Assembly (NCBI GenBank): GCA_027579435.1 | Contig: JANBPK010001202.1 | Coordinates: forward strand, 47,613 to 111,612 | DNA: 64,000 nt | Reading direction: 5' to 3' | From: Candolleomyces eurysporus | Lineage: Eukaryota > Basidiomycota > Agaricomycetes > Agaricales > Psathyrellaceae | Part shown: one piece after another, positions 34,382 to 45,080 of the stretch | How the letters are laid out: the number at the start of each line of letters is the position of its first letter | Position numbering within the stretch: position 1 is the stretch's first letter | Position numbers and translations under genes: made by a program | The notes under the pieces: model-generated | Seen by the model: only the letters and a program-made list of their open reading frames with translations | Told to the model about the DNA's origin: nothing | The model's database searches: none

Positions 34382-35669
34382 ATGTACACTTCTACGACTC
34401 TCTTCGCTTTCATTGGCGCTCTCGCCGGCATTGGCAGTGTGTCTGGACACTCTGGTGGGTATCAGACCTCTCTCTCGTATCCTATCACGGTCTAATCCAC
34501 TTGCCAGCTTTCTTCCATCCTAGCATGTGGGGATTCAACGTAACAGACAAGGACTACCCTTACGATAACCGACCCGTTGCTCCCCTTCGAGACTACACCT
34601 TCCAGCAATGGTGGTTCCACAATCACCTTGACCATCCTCCCAACCCTGGAGACTTCTTCGAGTTGCCAGCAGGCAAGGCTGCTACCGCAGAGATTGCCTG
34701 CAACAAAGGCGCGACCTCTTTCTTTGCCTCCAGCGAAGGCGGTGACATTAGGGAACCCAACAACCCCAATAACGTTTGCCCTAACTCGGAATCGATTGCC
34801 TATCACACCCACGGCATTGATGATCTGGAAGGATGTGCACTGGCGATCGCCTACAAGGACGATGTTAATCAAGTCCAGCCCGAAGATTTCACCATCTTCA
34901 GCGTCAATCAAACCTGTGTATGGACAAGATTTACCGACTTTTCTGTTCCCGCCGCTATGCCGCCTTGTCCTGCCGGCGGGTGCATCTGTTCGTTCTTCTG
35001 GATCCATTCGCCAAAGGCTGGAGGGGAGGAGAATTACATGAATGGGTTTAGGTGTAACGTCACCGGTTCGACTTCCACTGTTCCGTTGGCCAAATCCCAG
35101 GTTGCCAGAAGGTGTGGCTCCGATCCCGAGAACGGAAAGCTCCAAGACGTCCCCGGAAACTGCACATATGGTGCCAAGCAGCCTTTCTACTGGCTCCAGG
35201 CCGAACGAAACAACGTGAGTGCATTCCCGTACATACGTATGTCAAATCCATAACGACTGTTATCCAGGTCTTCGAGGGCGAACACTCTCCCCCTGTGTAC
35301 AACGACCGCTACAATTTCCTCGACGGAGCGCAGAACGACATTTTCGAGGGTTTCTACGATTCGATTCCTGACCCTGCTCCTAACGCCCCTCTGCCTGTCG
35401 TGAAGCAAGTGAACTCCCCGTCCACAGAGACTTCTCCCACAGCCAGCCCTTCCGGGTCGTCCTCGCCCCAACCAACTTTCCTTCCCTCCAAAGCCTGCAA
35501 ACCAAAGAAGTTCCCTAGCTCAAGTGCGGGGCTCCAACGCCGAAGTTTCGAAGAGGAAAGCACAGGCGTTCTTCCACGAAGTTGGACGAGTGGTGCAATC
35601 TTGGGGATGACGCGTCGTAGCAGAAGGCTCAATCCTAGAGAAAGCTGGAGGTTGTGGGATATGTGGTGA
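34382..35669 (+). CDS. AA14-type lytic polysaccharide monooxygenase
   Basis: Exons 34382-34454, 34508-35214 and 35268-35669. A signal peptide ends in SVSG, so the mature protein begins with His (HSAFFHPSMWGF), the first ligand of the copper histidine brace. The body has DRPVAPLRDYTFQQWWFHNH, GATSFFASSEGGDIR, CICSFFWIHSP, GGEENYMNGF and NCTYGAKQPFYW blocks that I associate with AA14, a family described as oxidising xylan on cellulose. The C-terminal 45 residues as read look unnatural. One base fewer in the GGGG run at 35528-35531 would give a tail ending HEVGRVVQSWG with a stop at 35610. This is probably a homopolymer error. Confidence 0.9.
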
Positions 35670-36403
35670 AACAATCACCCCTGCTGCCATCGGCGCTATG
35701 AACACACCGGGCATTTAACTCCCTGGTTCTCTTCGCCTTCCCTTAGTTTTCACGACATATTCTGTCTTCATCACCTGGTTCGGATGATTATCATTATTTA
35801 CATCTTCTAATGGACCTTTCTTAGACACTCATGAACCGACGATCAATTGTAACAACGCTATGTACACTAATGCGCAGCAACATTGTATGATGACTCGGAA
35901 GGCACCGGTTTTCTAACACACAGGCTCTGCTTAATGCGCAGTCTCTGTCGGCACCTCGGCTGTGCTAATTGATGATAGGTATGAAGGCCTCCGTCCCGAC
36001 GTCGCGCGAGAAGGGCCGACATCAACTTTAAACCTACGGTTCCTCCCAGAGATGAAAGAGAAGGCCGTTCTAGGAGCCCACAGGGAACATTGTCGCTCAC
36101 ACCGGTGGCTCGGGGAAGCTCATTTAGGTGAGAACTACCCACCTAAACTTGTGCATGTCAGCCTTTTCACCCTTGAAACTTTCAGGAGAGAAGGTGTGGA
36201 CCCCGACAGTGACGCATTAAGCGAGTCATTTCGGCTTCTAGCACTACCATGGGTACTTGAGTCGCAGTCGCTGCGCATCAAAGGGCGAAGGCACCGGGCG
36301 GTACGCGCATCCCTTTAAAAAGTCTGAGAGCCACGTTGCGGCGAATGACATCAAACACCTCGCATTCGTGTCATACTTTCTAAGCTAGAATCATTTGGAA
36401 AAT
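35670..36403. other. Intergenic, no gene seen
   Basis: Two overlapping frames on opposite strands around 35870-36320 lack splice support and any known motif. Confidence 0.4.
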
Positions 36404-37288
36404 ATGCCAGGGGCTCTATATGACTCGAACCCGATTTCCGTTATTCCACCAGCTGGGAGACACAAAGCCACTGTCATTTTTTTGCATGTATGTCTCGACG
36501 TTCCGTCCCTCTACTAGTATGATGTCATGATTGACTTCTTGCAATCTTTTAGGGACTAGGACAGGTCAATGCGACCTGGCAAATGGCGTTTTCCAAGGCT
36601 CTGACACCCTACTTTCCTAACGTTCAGTGGATATTTCCGCAAGCGTGCGTACAATCAACCCCCGCTACAACTTAACAGCTAATTCCTTGGCTCACATGGC
36701 TCTTTCCCCACAGTTCGGAAAAACGGGTCTCAATGAACCAAGGAATGCTACGGCCCAGCTGGTTTGACATATGGCAGCTACCTCCCCATCCAGAAGAGTA
36801 TGACGAACGGGGAATCACCGAGTCAGTATCCGCCATCGAAGACTTGATCCTCAGTCAAATCCACCTCGGAGTCGATCCCCGAAGGATTTTCCTGATGGGA
36901 TTCAGCCAGGGAGCCGCCCTGGCTTTAATGGTGTCGCTGACGACGCTGAACGAGCTTGGAGGCGTAATTTCACTATCAGGATGGTTGCCCAATGCCTATA
37001 GGAGGGTGAGTCATTTGTTAAACATCGTTTGTCCGTTGCCCATCGGGTTCGATTCTTTTATAGCACATTACAGCCTCACCGTCGATCCCAATTCTTTGGT
37101 GCCATGGAACAGATGATAAGGAGATCCCCTTGCCATACGGTCGCAATGCTATGCAGTTCATCGAAAGCCTACCAGGAGCTGATGCGTCCAAAACGGAGCT
37201 CAAGATTTACCGTGGCTTGCAGCATACGATTAACGACAGGGAATTGGAGGACATCGCCGCTTTCCTTCACCTACAGCTTCAGAGTTGA
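36404..37288 (+). CDS. Acyl-protein thioesterase / carboxylesterase
   Basis: Four exons, 36404-36487, 36553-36644, 36714-37005 and 37064-37288, give 230 aa, the normal size of APT1-like proteins. Visible are IFLHGLG, WIFPQA, PSWFDIW, the nucleophile elbow GFSQG (about Ser123), WCHGTDD (about Asp173) and GLQHTI (about His210), forming the alpha/beta-hydrolase triad. The family removes palmitoyl groups from Ras- and G-protein-type substrates in the cytosol. The usual double Gly before the elbow is MG here. Confidence 0.93.
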
Positions 37289-37623
37289 ACGGTGATTTTT
37301 CGCCTGGTACCTCACAGCACCACTCCTCTTGGTAACTTATTCCTCACTATAGGCCTAGACGCCACGGCCTCACGGACCTATTAGATTTATATATATCCTC
37401 CTTCCGTGTATTTAAGCAGGCAGTGCCTGACTCGTCATCGCGTCACCGGACACTATCATGTTGTTTGTAATAGTCGCTATACCTCCGTTTTCGTAGTACT
37501 GTAGTCATGTAGTTGTAGTCATCTTAATCGCTTTCGAACATTGTAATCTACTCTGTGCACAAGTACCTAATCTAATACCCCTCTGGCTGCCCGATCACGG
37601 TCGGGGAAGCAGTAAACTTTTTT

Positions 37624-37747
37624 GCCAGCCTAGCTCAATCGGACAGAGCCTCAGACTCTTATGCATTATCATGGGGCGGGAAATCATTCTCGTTTCGGCG
37701 ATTGCGTCGGTATCTGTAGGCTGCTAGTTCGACCCTCGCCATGAGCC
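37624..37747 (+). pseudogene. tRNA-Lys(CUU) pseudogene with 50-nt intron-like insert
   Basis: The 5' half matches the intact tRNA-Lys through TAGCTCAATCGGA.AGAGC.TCAGACTCTTA, and the 3' half through GGCTGC.AGTTCGACCCTCGC. The acceptor arms no longer pair and the T-stem has a mismatch. Confidence 0.75.
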
Positions 37748-38089
37748 ATTTCCAACNTTTTTTTGGCAAGGTTTTGTCCAATTTTAGCTCTCCAATCCAC
37801 TCCGCTTGCGCGCTGCGCACCAATGGACATTCGCTCAGGCNTTTTTTATACACACCGTCGGAAGGTACTGACATCAACTTTTGATCCGTTCTCGTACCTT
37901 TGAGTTGAACACAGCCCAGAGATGCCGACTTCAAAACCGCAGCCATCCCTCGCGATCGGGTGGAGGCATCCTCCGCTCATCCCACTGAAGAATTATCTGA
38001 AACTTCATGAAGCTTCCTGCCCGCCATCCTTCTGCCTCTGGCGTCGGACTCGGAACCAAGCTCCGTTATCCCAANTTTTTTAACCAACA

Positions 38090-39150
38090 AACTCAAGTCT
38101 ATTAATAAAGACGCAGGTGAAACCTTCATTAACCTTCTAGAGGATGAGAATGGAGAAACTGTACCTGTAATGAAGAGCAACATATACTACGCTCCGCTGA
38201 CTCTGGGAGTGAACTTCTCCGATGTCAGGCACGATGGCCAATGGCCCAATTCTTCGGTCGTATGTGACAACTATGAGATCGTCTGCAAACTCGGCTAGGG
38301 CTCTGAATGTAGGATTTGGCTCCGTCGGTCGCAGGTGTGGTGCGAAGTGAGCGTCCATCTCCGTTCTCCGGGGGCGAAATTCGCCCTTTCCCCAAGGCGC
38401 ATATATCTACTTGCTATACGGCACGGAGTGAGTCTAGCCTCTCACCCGACCCCATTGTAGCGGTATATCAGAGCCTACTGCGCTTGAGCAATCCTAATCG
38501 CCTGAGACTTTGGCTCCGGTAAGCAGTGTATTTTGTCCGTGTATGTCTGCATACTAGTTGATTTAGATCCCGGCACTAGGCCTGTACCAGGGGAAAACAA
38601 AGAGGTAATCTAGGACATTTCGATGCCTGTCACTTATGAGCCTCGAAACTGTATTGGGCTGTCCGTGGGATTCGGCTGTCGACATCCAGGTCATTGGTTA
38701 TCTAGTTGGTTCCTTTCTGCCCTGGGTACGTTGGACGTGCTGCCGCTGTTGATGGGCTTATCGAACTTGCTGCTCCCAGGGCCATATTCCATCTCGATAT
38801 ATCCGCCGGGGTGGACTTCACGCACGTCCACTTGGCTCGGATTGAGGAGCTCAGAGCTCCTCGGACCATTTCCTCCTGTCTTTCTCGGTCATCGCTCTAC
38901 AAGTGACAGCTATTTCGACAATAAAGGTGGGAATCTGATTGCTTTTCTCTTCGTGACATAGCCGAGTCTGACGCTTTTTTCTCCAGGTACGCTGAAGGCG
39001 GCACTCGACGGTACTGCCAATGTTCCCGAGCTTGGTGACTTCTCGAGTCGCTCAAGAGCTTCTTGAGGCGTTGTCTTGCGATAGACTCGACCCCAAGACT
39101 AACTGCTGACGATCTCTTGAGGGATTTTGAATCCCTCGAGACGCAATGAT
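38090..39150 (+). pseudogene. SRPK-like protein kinase pseudogene
   Basis: Fragments in different frames follow kinase order. A YEIVCKLG block is followed by a stop where Trp is expected and then SxxxxWLR (ATP loop). ETVLGCPWDSAVDIQVIGYL (subdomains VIII-IX) comes next. HLARIEEL, LGPFPP and YFDNKG are SRPK-type insert signatures, and the final frame reads TADDLLRDFESLE-like before a stop. Multiple stops and frameshifts, plus an N at 38075, make it non-functional. No intact parent lies in the window. Confidence 0.7.
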
Positions 39151-39233
39151 GACCGTTAGAGCACCCTGAACAAACATGCTCAATATTTCAGGGGTCTTTC
39201 GTTCGGTAAATTCGCTCATCCAACACCCCCAGG

Positions 39234-39255
39234 TTTGGTGCTTGGATCAAGTCAT
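39234..39255 (+). repeat. 22-bp exact copy of a tRNA-Lys intron segment
   Basis: The 22 bases here, beginning TTTGGTGCTTGGATCAAG, recur exactly at 39407-39428, which covers the last 20 nt of the tRNA-Lys(UUU) intron plus the first two bases of the 3' exon. Confidence 0.9.
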
Positions 39256-39354
39256 TTGTCAACTGTCAATCCAATGGGTTTGGTCACTCTTTGCGAGCCT
39301 TTCCAACGCCAACTTTCGCGAGGCTGGATGCGCTGCGCTCCGTTACCGTCTCGA

Positions 39355-39462
39355 GCCCGCCTAGCTCAATCGGCTAGAGCGTCAGACTTTTATCCATTCA
39401 TCGCCATTTGGTGCTTGGATCAAGTCATCTGAAGGCTGCGAGTTCGACCCTCGCGGTGGGCT
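39355..39462 (+). tRNA. tRNA-Lys (UUU), intron-containing
   Basis: Acceptor GCCCGCC/GGTGGGC, D-arm, anticodon stem TCAGA/TCTGA with loop CTTTTAA (anticodon UUU), T-loop TTCGACC, and a T-run 3' of the gene as Pol III terminator. The 34-nt intron is 39393-39426. The mature sequence differs from tRNA-Lys(CUU) at only two bases: one in the D-loop and the wobble position. Confidence 0.93.
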
Positions 39463-39584
39463 AGTAATTTCTTTTTGCTATCATTCCGCAACTCGAGACT
39501 AAGCAACATATCTTCAGCTCTCTCTAGTTGTATTATATAAATGTTGTCATAATACGATACTCGTGCTGATGAACTCTGTCCATG

Positions 39585-39770
39585 CTCTGAAATACCACCT
39601 TTGAATGTTGGTAGTGCTTAGTGACCCTGGAGTGTTCAAAGGACAAGGTCACGCTCGAAATGCCCCAACTCTATGCCAGCAAGCGGGTATATTCTTGGAA
39701 AGAAATGATTCATGAAAATGGGGTGAAGGTGCTTGGCTGTGCTTGGTCGTCTGATTGGCATTGACGTGGG
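39585..39770 (-). pseudogene. Relic of an array-2 NLR 3' end
   Basis: Aligns to the last exon and 3' flank of the two NLR genes at 40039 and 42590. Shared landmarks are GAATACCA..TTTTGG, CTCTATGCCAGCAA and TTGGAAAGAA.TGATT.ATGAAAATGG, then TGGCTGTGCTTGG. Frames are broken. It marks the leftmost, nearly erased unit of array 2. Confidence 0.7.
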
Positions 39771-39885
39771 ACATTCGAATACTTGGACACATTACTTAGG
39801 CTCCAAATCGCAGTCATAAGACTCGACTCCTTGACGAAAGACACTGCATAGGTTGGTAGTGATTGCAATCGAACTCAGCCTGGCA

Positions 39886-39960
39886 GAACTACTAGAGGTC
39901 AACTCTTCTCAAAACTATCATACCGATATGTTTCCCAAAACTGCAAAATCGCATACCAGT
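39886..39960 (+). pseudogene. Relic of the DUF4604 gene 5' end (unit 1)
   Basis: About 70 bp match 45091-45180, the start of the intact DUF4604 gene: GAGGTCAACTC.TCTC, CTATC.TACC and AAACTGCAAAATCGCAT. Confidence 0.7.
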
Positions 39961-40038
39961 ATTGTCTTATGAAATCTCTGGCTGTAGAATACCAGTTCTT
40001 GGCAGGGAAAGGCAAGACATTCAAATGATGGGGTCAGG

Positions 40039-42163
40039 TTAGTCTAACAAACTCTCCAGATCCTCCAGAACCGGAGGCTCTATACCAGCAAAACGGCGTT
40101 TTGGAAAGAACCTATTGATGAAAATGGAGCGCTTGCTGGGCACCGTCCACTGGGCTGACTGGCAATGTTTTAGGATTGAAGCACGCCAGAGCCGGCATTG
40201 TCTTCGACATTGGTACCAATGGCACTGGTTGGCATAGGGTTTCATTGAAGTTCGCTTCCAGACTGAGCAAAAATAACGTACCCATTGGTGTACAACATCG
40301 AAGACGCGGCGAATATTTAGTCTGCGTGTTTCGACTGCAACGTCTTGCTTCCCTGAGACCGAGTTCACCACCCACCAATCGATGCTGGATGGTGTCATAT
40401 CGAAATCAGATGGACCCACGGAAGACGCGTCGACGAGAAGCAGTAAAATGCTGAAGTACAGATATAGATTAACTGTGGCTTCTTGTTTGACGACGATGAA
40501 ATTCTGGTCTGCCCCGACCGCGATTAGTTTCGATCATGTAATCTAGGGGATGGGACGTACTGCGACAAACATCTAGGTATTTTCTCCAAATGAAGGCCGA
40601 ACGATCACCGTAAGCAAGAAAAAGGGATCCAGAGCGATTCCGATGGCCCAAAAAATCGAAGAGGGATTTATGATGAAACCCATATGGTGTCCCGAGATCG
40701 TCAGCNGGGGGGGGACTTTTTACCAGTGAGTGAAGGTCTCCGAGCAGATGCTCTGCTTCGCCGTCAAATGTTTCGAGCCAGCAGTTGATGAAGCGAGCAG
40801 GTGGGTAGATATCCAGTGCATCATAGATATCGCAGTGTGGCTCGCTAAGATGCCATTTAGTCAGCACGGGGTCGGACAAAACACTGTTCATTACCCAGAG
40901 CCACCTAACAGACAACCCAGGATCTGGGCATGACCGAAGGATTGTAGAGTAAAGGGCATCGAGATATGCAAAGGGGTTCATTGCAGATCGGAGACCTTTT
41001 GGTTTAGCACCCAGCACAATATCGAGAAGGGTATATGGGTTGTGCTTTCGGGAACCCGTGATGAATCGTACAACTGTAGCTGCGTAGATGAACTGCCCCG
41101 AAGCATTCTTGACCAGGGTTGAAATTGTATGGGGTGGTGGCCACGAGGAGCTCAATCTATGTCTTCGCCGAATTTCTGTGAATTTTGCCTCGAGGAACAG
41201 GGCGATATCAGCATCTGGGTTGTATTTTTCATCCAGGATGAGAGTCGGCGCGAAGGGACCTGTCTCGAAAAAGAGGCGGAAAATGCGCTCCGGACGACTT
41301 GCAATGAGTATTCGGAAGGGAAAGCAGGGGTCCGAGGATGCTTGGAGTAGAACTTGCAGAACTTCGAGCTGATCTTCGTCTTTCAATCGCTCTAACATTG
41401 GCGTTTGGATTTGCTGAGCTGCCGCGACTCCAGCTGCAGGTTTCTTCGAGTCGTCATCTGCATCCCAGATAGCGATTCGACCCGTGTCACATTCGTCAAC
41501 TCCGTCAACAATGATGACCTTTTGCTGGCTCATGGCAGAGGTGTGGTCCTGGGCCGCGGCTTCTCGAAAAGGGTCAAGTACCAGCAGTTTCATCTGCACG
41601 GGTAAGGTCTTTCCAAAAACCTCAGGACGTTCTTCAATGACACGGGAGATGGCAGTCTTCATACTGTGGTGTTGCTGTGCAAATTGGTACGCCAGAGTTA
41701 GGACGAAAGCCGTCTTTGTGCGACGGTTGGGGGATGGCGAGGAGGAAGAGAAGAAGAAGGACCCGCCCAACAGTCCTTCACTTCCGCACTTTTCAGCCAG
41801 GGAGCCCATGATTGCCGTCTTGCCCGAGCCAGCAGGTCCTGTAACCCACTTGATCTTCCTTGGCTGTTGGTCTTGGTCACCATGAACTATCCAGCTGTAA
41901 AGTTCGTCCTGGACGGCCACTCGAGTGTCTGGATGGCATTTCGGATCATCGCAGCGCTCGGAGGAGTCGTGGATGGCTCCTGCCGCTATTCGAGAATGCA
42001 GCTCTGAGGGACCACGTCTTTAGCTCGAGCGTATTTGCTAGTACGACAGCGGCTCACCTTTCAAAGAGCTTGTTGTACTGCAGGGCGCTGACCGGATGAC
42101 GGTGTTGTTGATAATGTTATTCTCGATAACGAAATGGTGAGCATCGTTGAAGCTGTTCGCCAT
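40039..42163 (-). CDS. NACHT-domain NLR-like protein, array 2 copy M
   Basis: Exons on the minus strand 42163-42058, 42003-40561, 40481-40282 and 40224-40039 give about 644 aa. Exon 1 encodes 35 residues (DAHHFVIENNIINNTVIRS). The main exon has GPAGSGKT (about 91-98), VIIVDGVDEC, FPFRILIASRPE and HHKSLFDFL. The last exon starts with a Cys/Trp cluster, C-x4-C-x3-C. An N at 40706 lies next to an 8-G run but here must be counted to keep frame and alignment with copy N. Domain order fits a STAND NTPase with a very short N-terminal segment and no recognisable C-terminal repeats. Confidence 0.87.
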
Positions 42164-42395
42164 CTGGTTTGGGGCTCAAGTACTGCGAAGATGGAGGTGC
42201 AGAGAGCAAAGCAGTTAAGACGGCTTGGCTGTGCATGCTCAATTGGCATTGACATATATATGGACATCGCGCGCTTCTTCTCGGAGTCAGAAGGAAGGCT
42301 CGAAGACTCGAAGCCTGACGAGGCATAGCAAAAGGGCAGGGCATAAATATTGACCCTAATAATGAAGGGTAGTGGTCAGAAGACAGCCTGTCCTC

Positions 42396-42525
42396 GGTGC
42401 GAAGATCGCCTCAAGGTAACAGGATCCAATCCTATCTCAATTCGAGATGGGGTTACCTCTGATTGGGAGCTATCGTACCGACAACGCACAGCTGCATTTC
42501 TGCTAAAACTGCAAGATAGCANTTT
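42396..42525 (+). pseudogene. Relic of the DUF4604 gene 5' end and promoter (unit 2)
   Basis: The upstream part matches the flank near 44955-45000 (TAATCTTATCTCAATTCGA-like). 42470-42520 matches the early coding part (GAGCTATCGTACC, CTGCATTTCT.CT.AAACTGCAA). It ends in an N plus T run and then the 3' flank of the next NLR. Confidence 0.7.
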
Positions 42526-42589
42526 TTTTGGTATGAATGGTCCTTTCCGCTGGAATACCAGCTTTTGGCAGTGCTAAGTAGCGGAATGC

Positions 42590-44685
42590 TCAAAAAACAG
42601 GGTCATGACGGTCCAACAGAACCTCCAGATCCGGAGGCTCGATACCTGCAAGACGGTGTTTTGGAAAGAACCGATTGACGAGAACGGAACGCCCGCTCGG
42701 TACCGTCCATTGCGCCGACTTGCAATGATCCAGAATTGAAGCACGCCAAAGTCTGCATCCTCTTCGACAGTTGTACCAATTGCACTGGTTGACATCGATT
42801 ATCAGTGAAGACTGTCACTACGGAGAAGAGAAATACCTTACCCCATTGTGCACAACGTTGAAGAGGCGGCGAATATTCAGTCTGGGTATGTTGACTCGAA
42901 TATCGTGCTTCCCTGAGACAGAGTTCCTCACCCACCAATCGATGTTGGATGGTGGCAGATCGAAATCGGACGGATCCATGGAAGATACGTCGACGAGACG
43001 TAGTGCAAGTCTGAAGTAGATAGATAAATGCAATGCGTCTTCTCGCCCTGGGACAGAAAACCCCTTGCCTACACCAATCACTATTAGTGTCAGCTAATAT
43101 GAAAACTGGCGGGTGAGACTCACTGCGACAAACATCAAAGTATTTCTTCCAAAAGAATGCCGACCGCTCTCCGTAGGCTAAAAAGAGGGACCCACAACGA
43201 TTCGGATCGCCCAAAAAATCGAAAAGGGATTTATGGTGAAAACTATACGGCGTCTTCAACTCGTCACCCAAGGAGGGCACCTTCACGAGCGAATGGAGGT
43301 CTCCAAGCAGATGCTCTGCTTCTCCGTCAAATGATTCGAGCAAGCGGTTGATGAATTGAGCGGGCGGACGGCTTGGCAGTCCACCATAAATATCCTCGTA
43401 AATTTTGCCAACCAGCCCATTCGACGCGGGGTCGGACAAACCACCATTGATTACCCAGAGCCACCTCACAGAGAGCCCAGGATCTGGGCTTGACTGTAGG
43501 ATTTTAGTATAGAGGGCATCGAGATTAGTATCGGGGGTCAATCCGGAATGGACGTCTGTAAGTCTGGCGGCCAGCACAATGCGGAGGAGGGTGTAAGGGT
43601 TGTGTTTTCGAGATTCGGTGATGAAACGTATAACGGTAGCCGCGTAGATGAATTGCCCTGAAGCTTTCTTCACCAGGAGGGGAATAGTGTGGGGCGGTGG
43701 CCACGAAGCGCTAAGTTTATAGTCCCGGCGGATTTCTGCAAATTTTGCTTCAAGAAATAGGGCAATATCGGCGTCCGGGTTGTAATTTTCATCCAGGGTA
43801 AGAGTCGGGGCGAATGGGCCTGCCTCGAAAAAGTGGCGGAAAACACGCTCCGGACGACTCGCGATGAGTATTCGGAAAGGGAAGGAGGGATTCGACGCTG
43901 CTTGGAGTAGTACTTGCAAAATTTCCAGCTGATCGTCTTCTCTCGATCGCATTTGTGTTCGGACTTTTGGATCCGATTCGTTGAGTGCACCCATGCTGGT
44001 GGGTTCCAGTTCGCACTCGTCGACACCGTCAATAATAACGACGCTTTTCGAGCTCGTGGCAAGGGCGTAGTCGTGCGCCTCTTGAAGTGGGCCTAGGATC
44101 AGCAGTTTCATCTGCGCGTGCAGGTTCTTTTGGAAGACTTCAGGACGTTTTTCAACGACATGGGCGATGACAGACTTCAAACCAGGGTGATGTTGTGCAA
44201 GCTGGTACGCCAAAGTCAGGACGAAAGCCTTCTTCGAGCGACAGCCAAAGGATGGCGAGGAGGAAGAGAAGAAGAAAGACCCGCCCAACAGTCCTTCGCT
44301 ACTGCACTTCTCGGACAGGGAGCCCATTATTGACGTCTTGCCTGACCCAGCAGGTCCTGTAACCCACTTTATCTTCGTTGGCTGTGGGTCTTGGTCACCG
44401 TGGACGATCCAACTATAGATTTCATCTTGGACTGCCACTCGAGTCTCTGGATGGCATTTGGGGGCGTCACAGCGCTCGGAGGAGTCGTGGATGGCTCCTG
44501 CCGCTATCCGGGAGTGTAGCTCTAAGAACCACATAATAAGTTGAGCACATCTATTGTTAGTTGAACCACTGCCCACCGTTTAACGAGGTTGTATTGGCGG
44601 GCGCTGACCGAGTAACGGTGTTGTCGATGTTGATGACACTATTCTCGATAACGAAGTGGTGCGCGCCGTTGAAGCTGCTCGCCAT
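42590..44685 (-). CDS. NACHT-domain NLR-like protein, array 2 copy N
   Basis: Exons 44685-44577, 44521-43124, 43047-42842 and 42784-42590 give 635 aa with no internal disruption. Exon 1 encodes 36 residues (GAHHFVIENSVINIDNTVTRS). GPAGSGKT lies at about 92-99; VVIIDGVDEC, ILIASRPE and HHKSLFDFL follow. Exon 3 contains SMDPSDFDLPPSNIDWWVRN and exon 4 begins C-x4-C-x3-C and ends near LAGIEPPDLEVLL. It is a clear tandem paralogue of copy M with identical intron positions. The head-to-head neighbour is the DUF4604 gene, 395 bp away. Confidence 0.9.
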
Positions 44686-45080
44686 CTGGCTCGACTCTGT
44701 GGTCAAATCAGCCCTAGATGGCGGTCGGGGTAAAGATGTGAAGAGCAGATAATGGGGGCGTGAACATATTCCTGCATGTCTGTTCAGAGTCCGTTACCCT
44801 TGGCTGTGCTGGCTTGATTGACATTCAATACAAACTTGACATCGAGCACCTCTTCTCAGAAGTCATAGCCCGGGGAAATAGCATAGCAATATACCTGTGT
44901 TCGAGTTGAGAGGTGGTGGCGAAATTTGAAGAGACGAATATCCTGCTCGTCCTGACTTACTGATTTTCGAGGTAATAGATCTAATCTTATCTCAATTCGA
45001 TCTCAAGATGATGCGCGTGTTGAACTGGAGCGTTGAACGCGTCCTCTGGTTACTACGTTGACCTGCACATCTCCAACGCA

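Noticed and set aside
35867..36318. Two opposite open frames after the LPMO gene
   Set aside because: No ATG context, splice sites or recognisable motif; length is within chance.
27366..37288. GH5, monooxygenase, LPMO and thioesterase as one biosynthetic cluster
   Set aside because: No backbone enzyme (PKS, NRPS, terpene synthase) or shared regulation is visible; co-location alone is not evidence.
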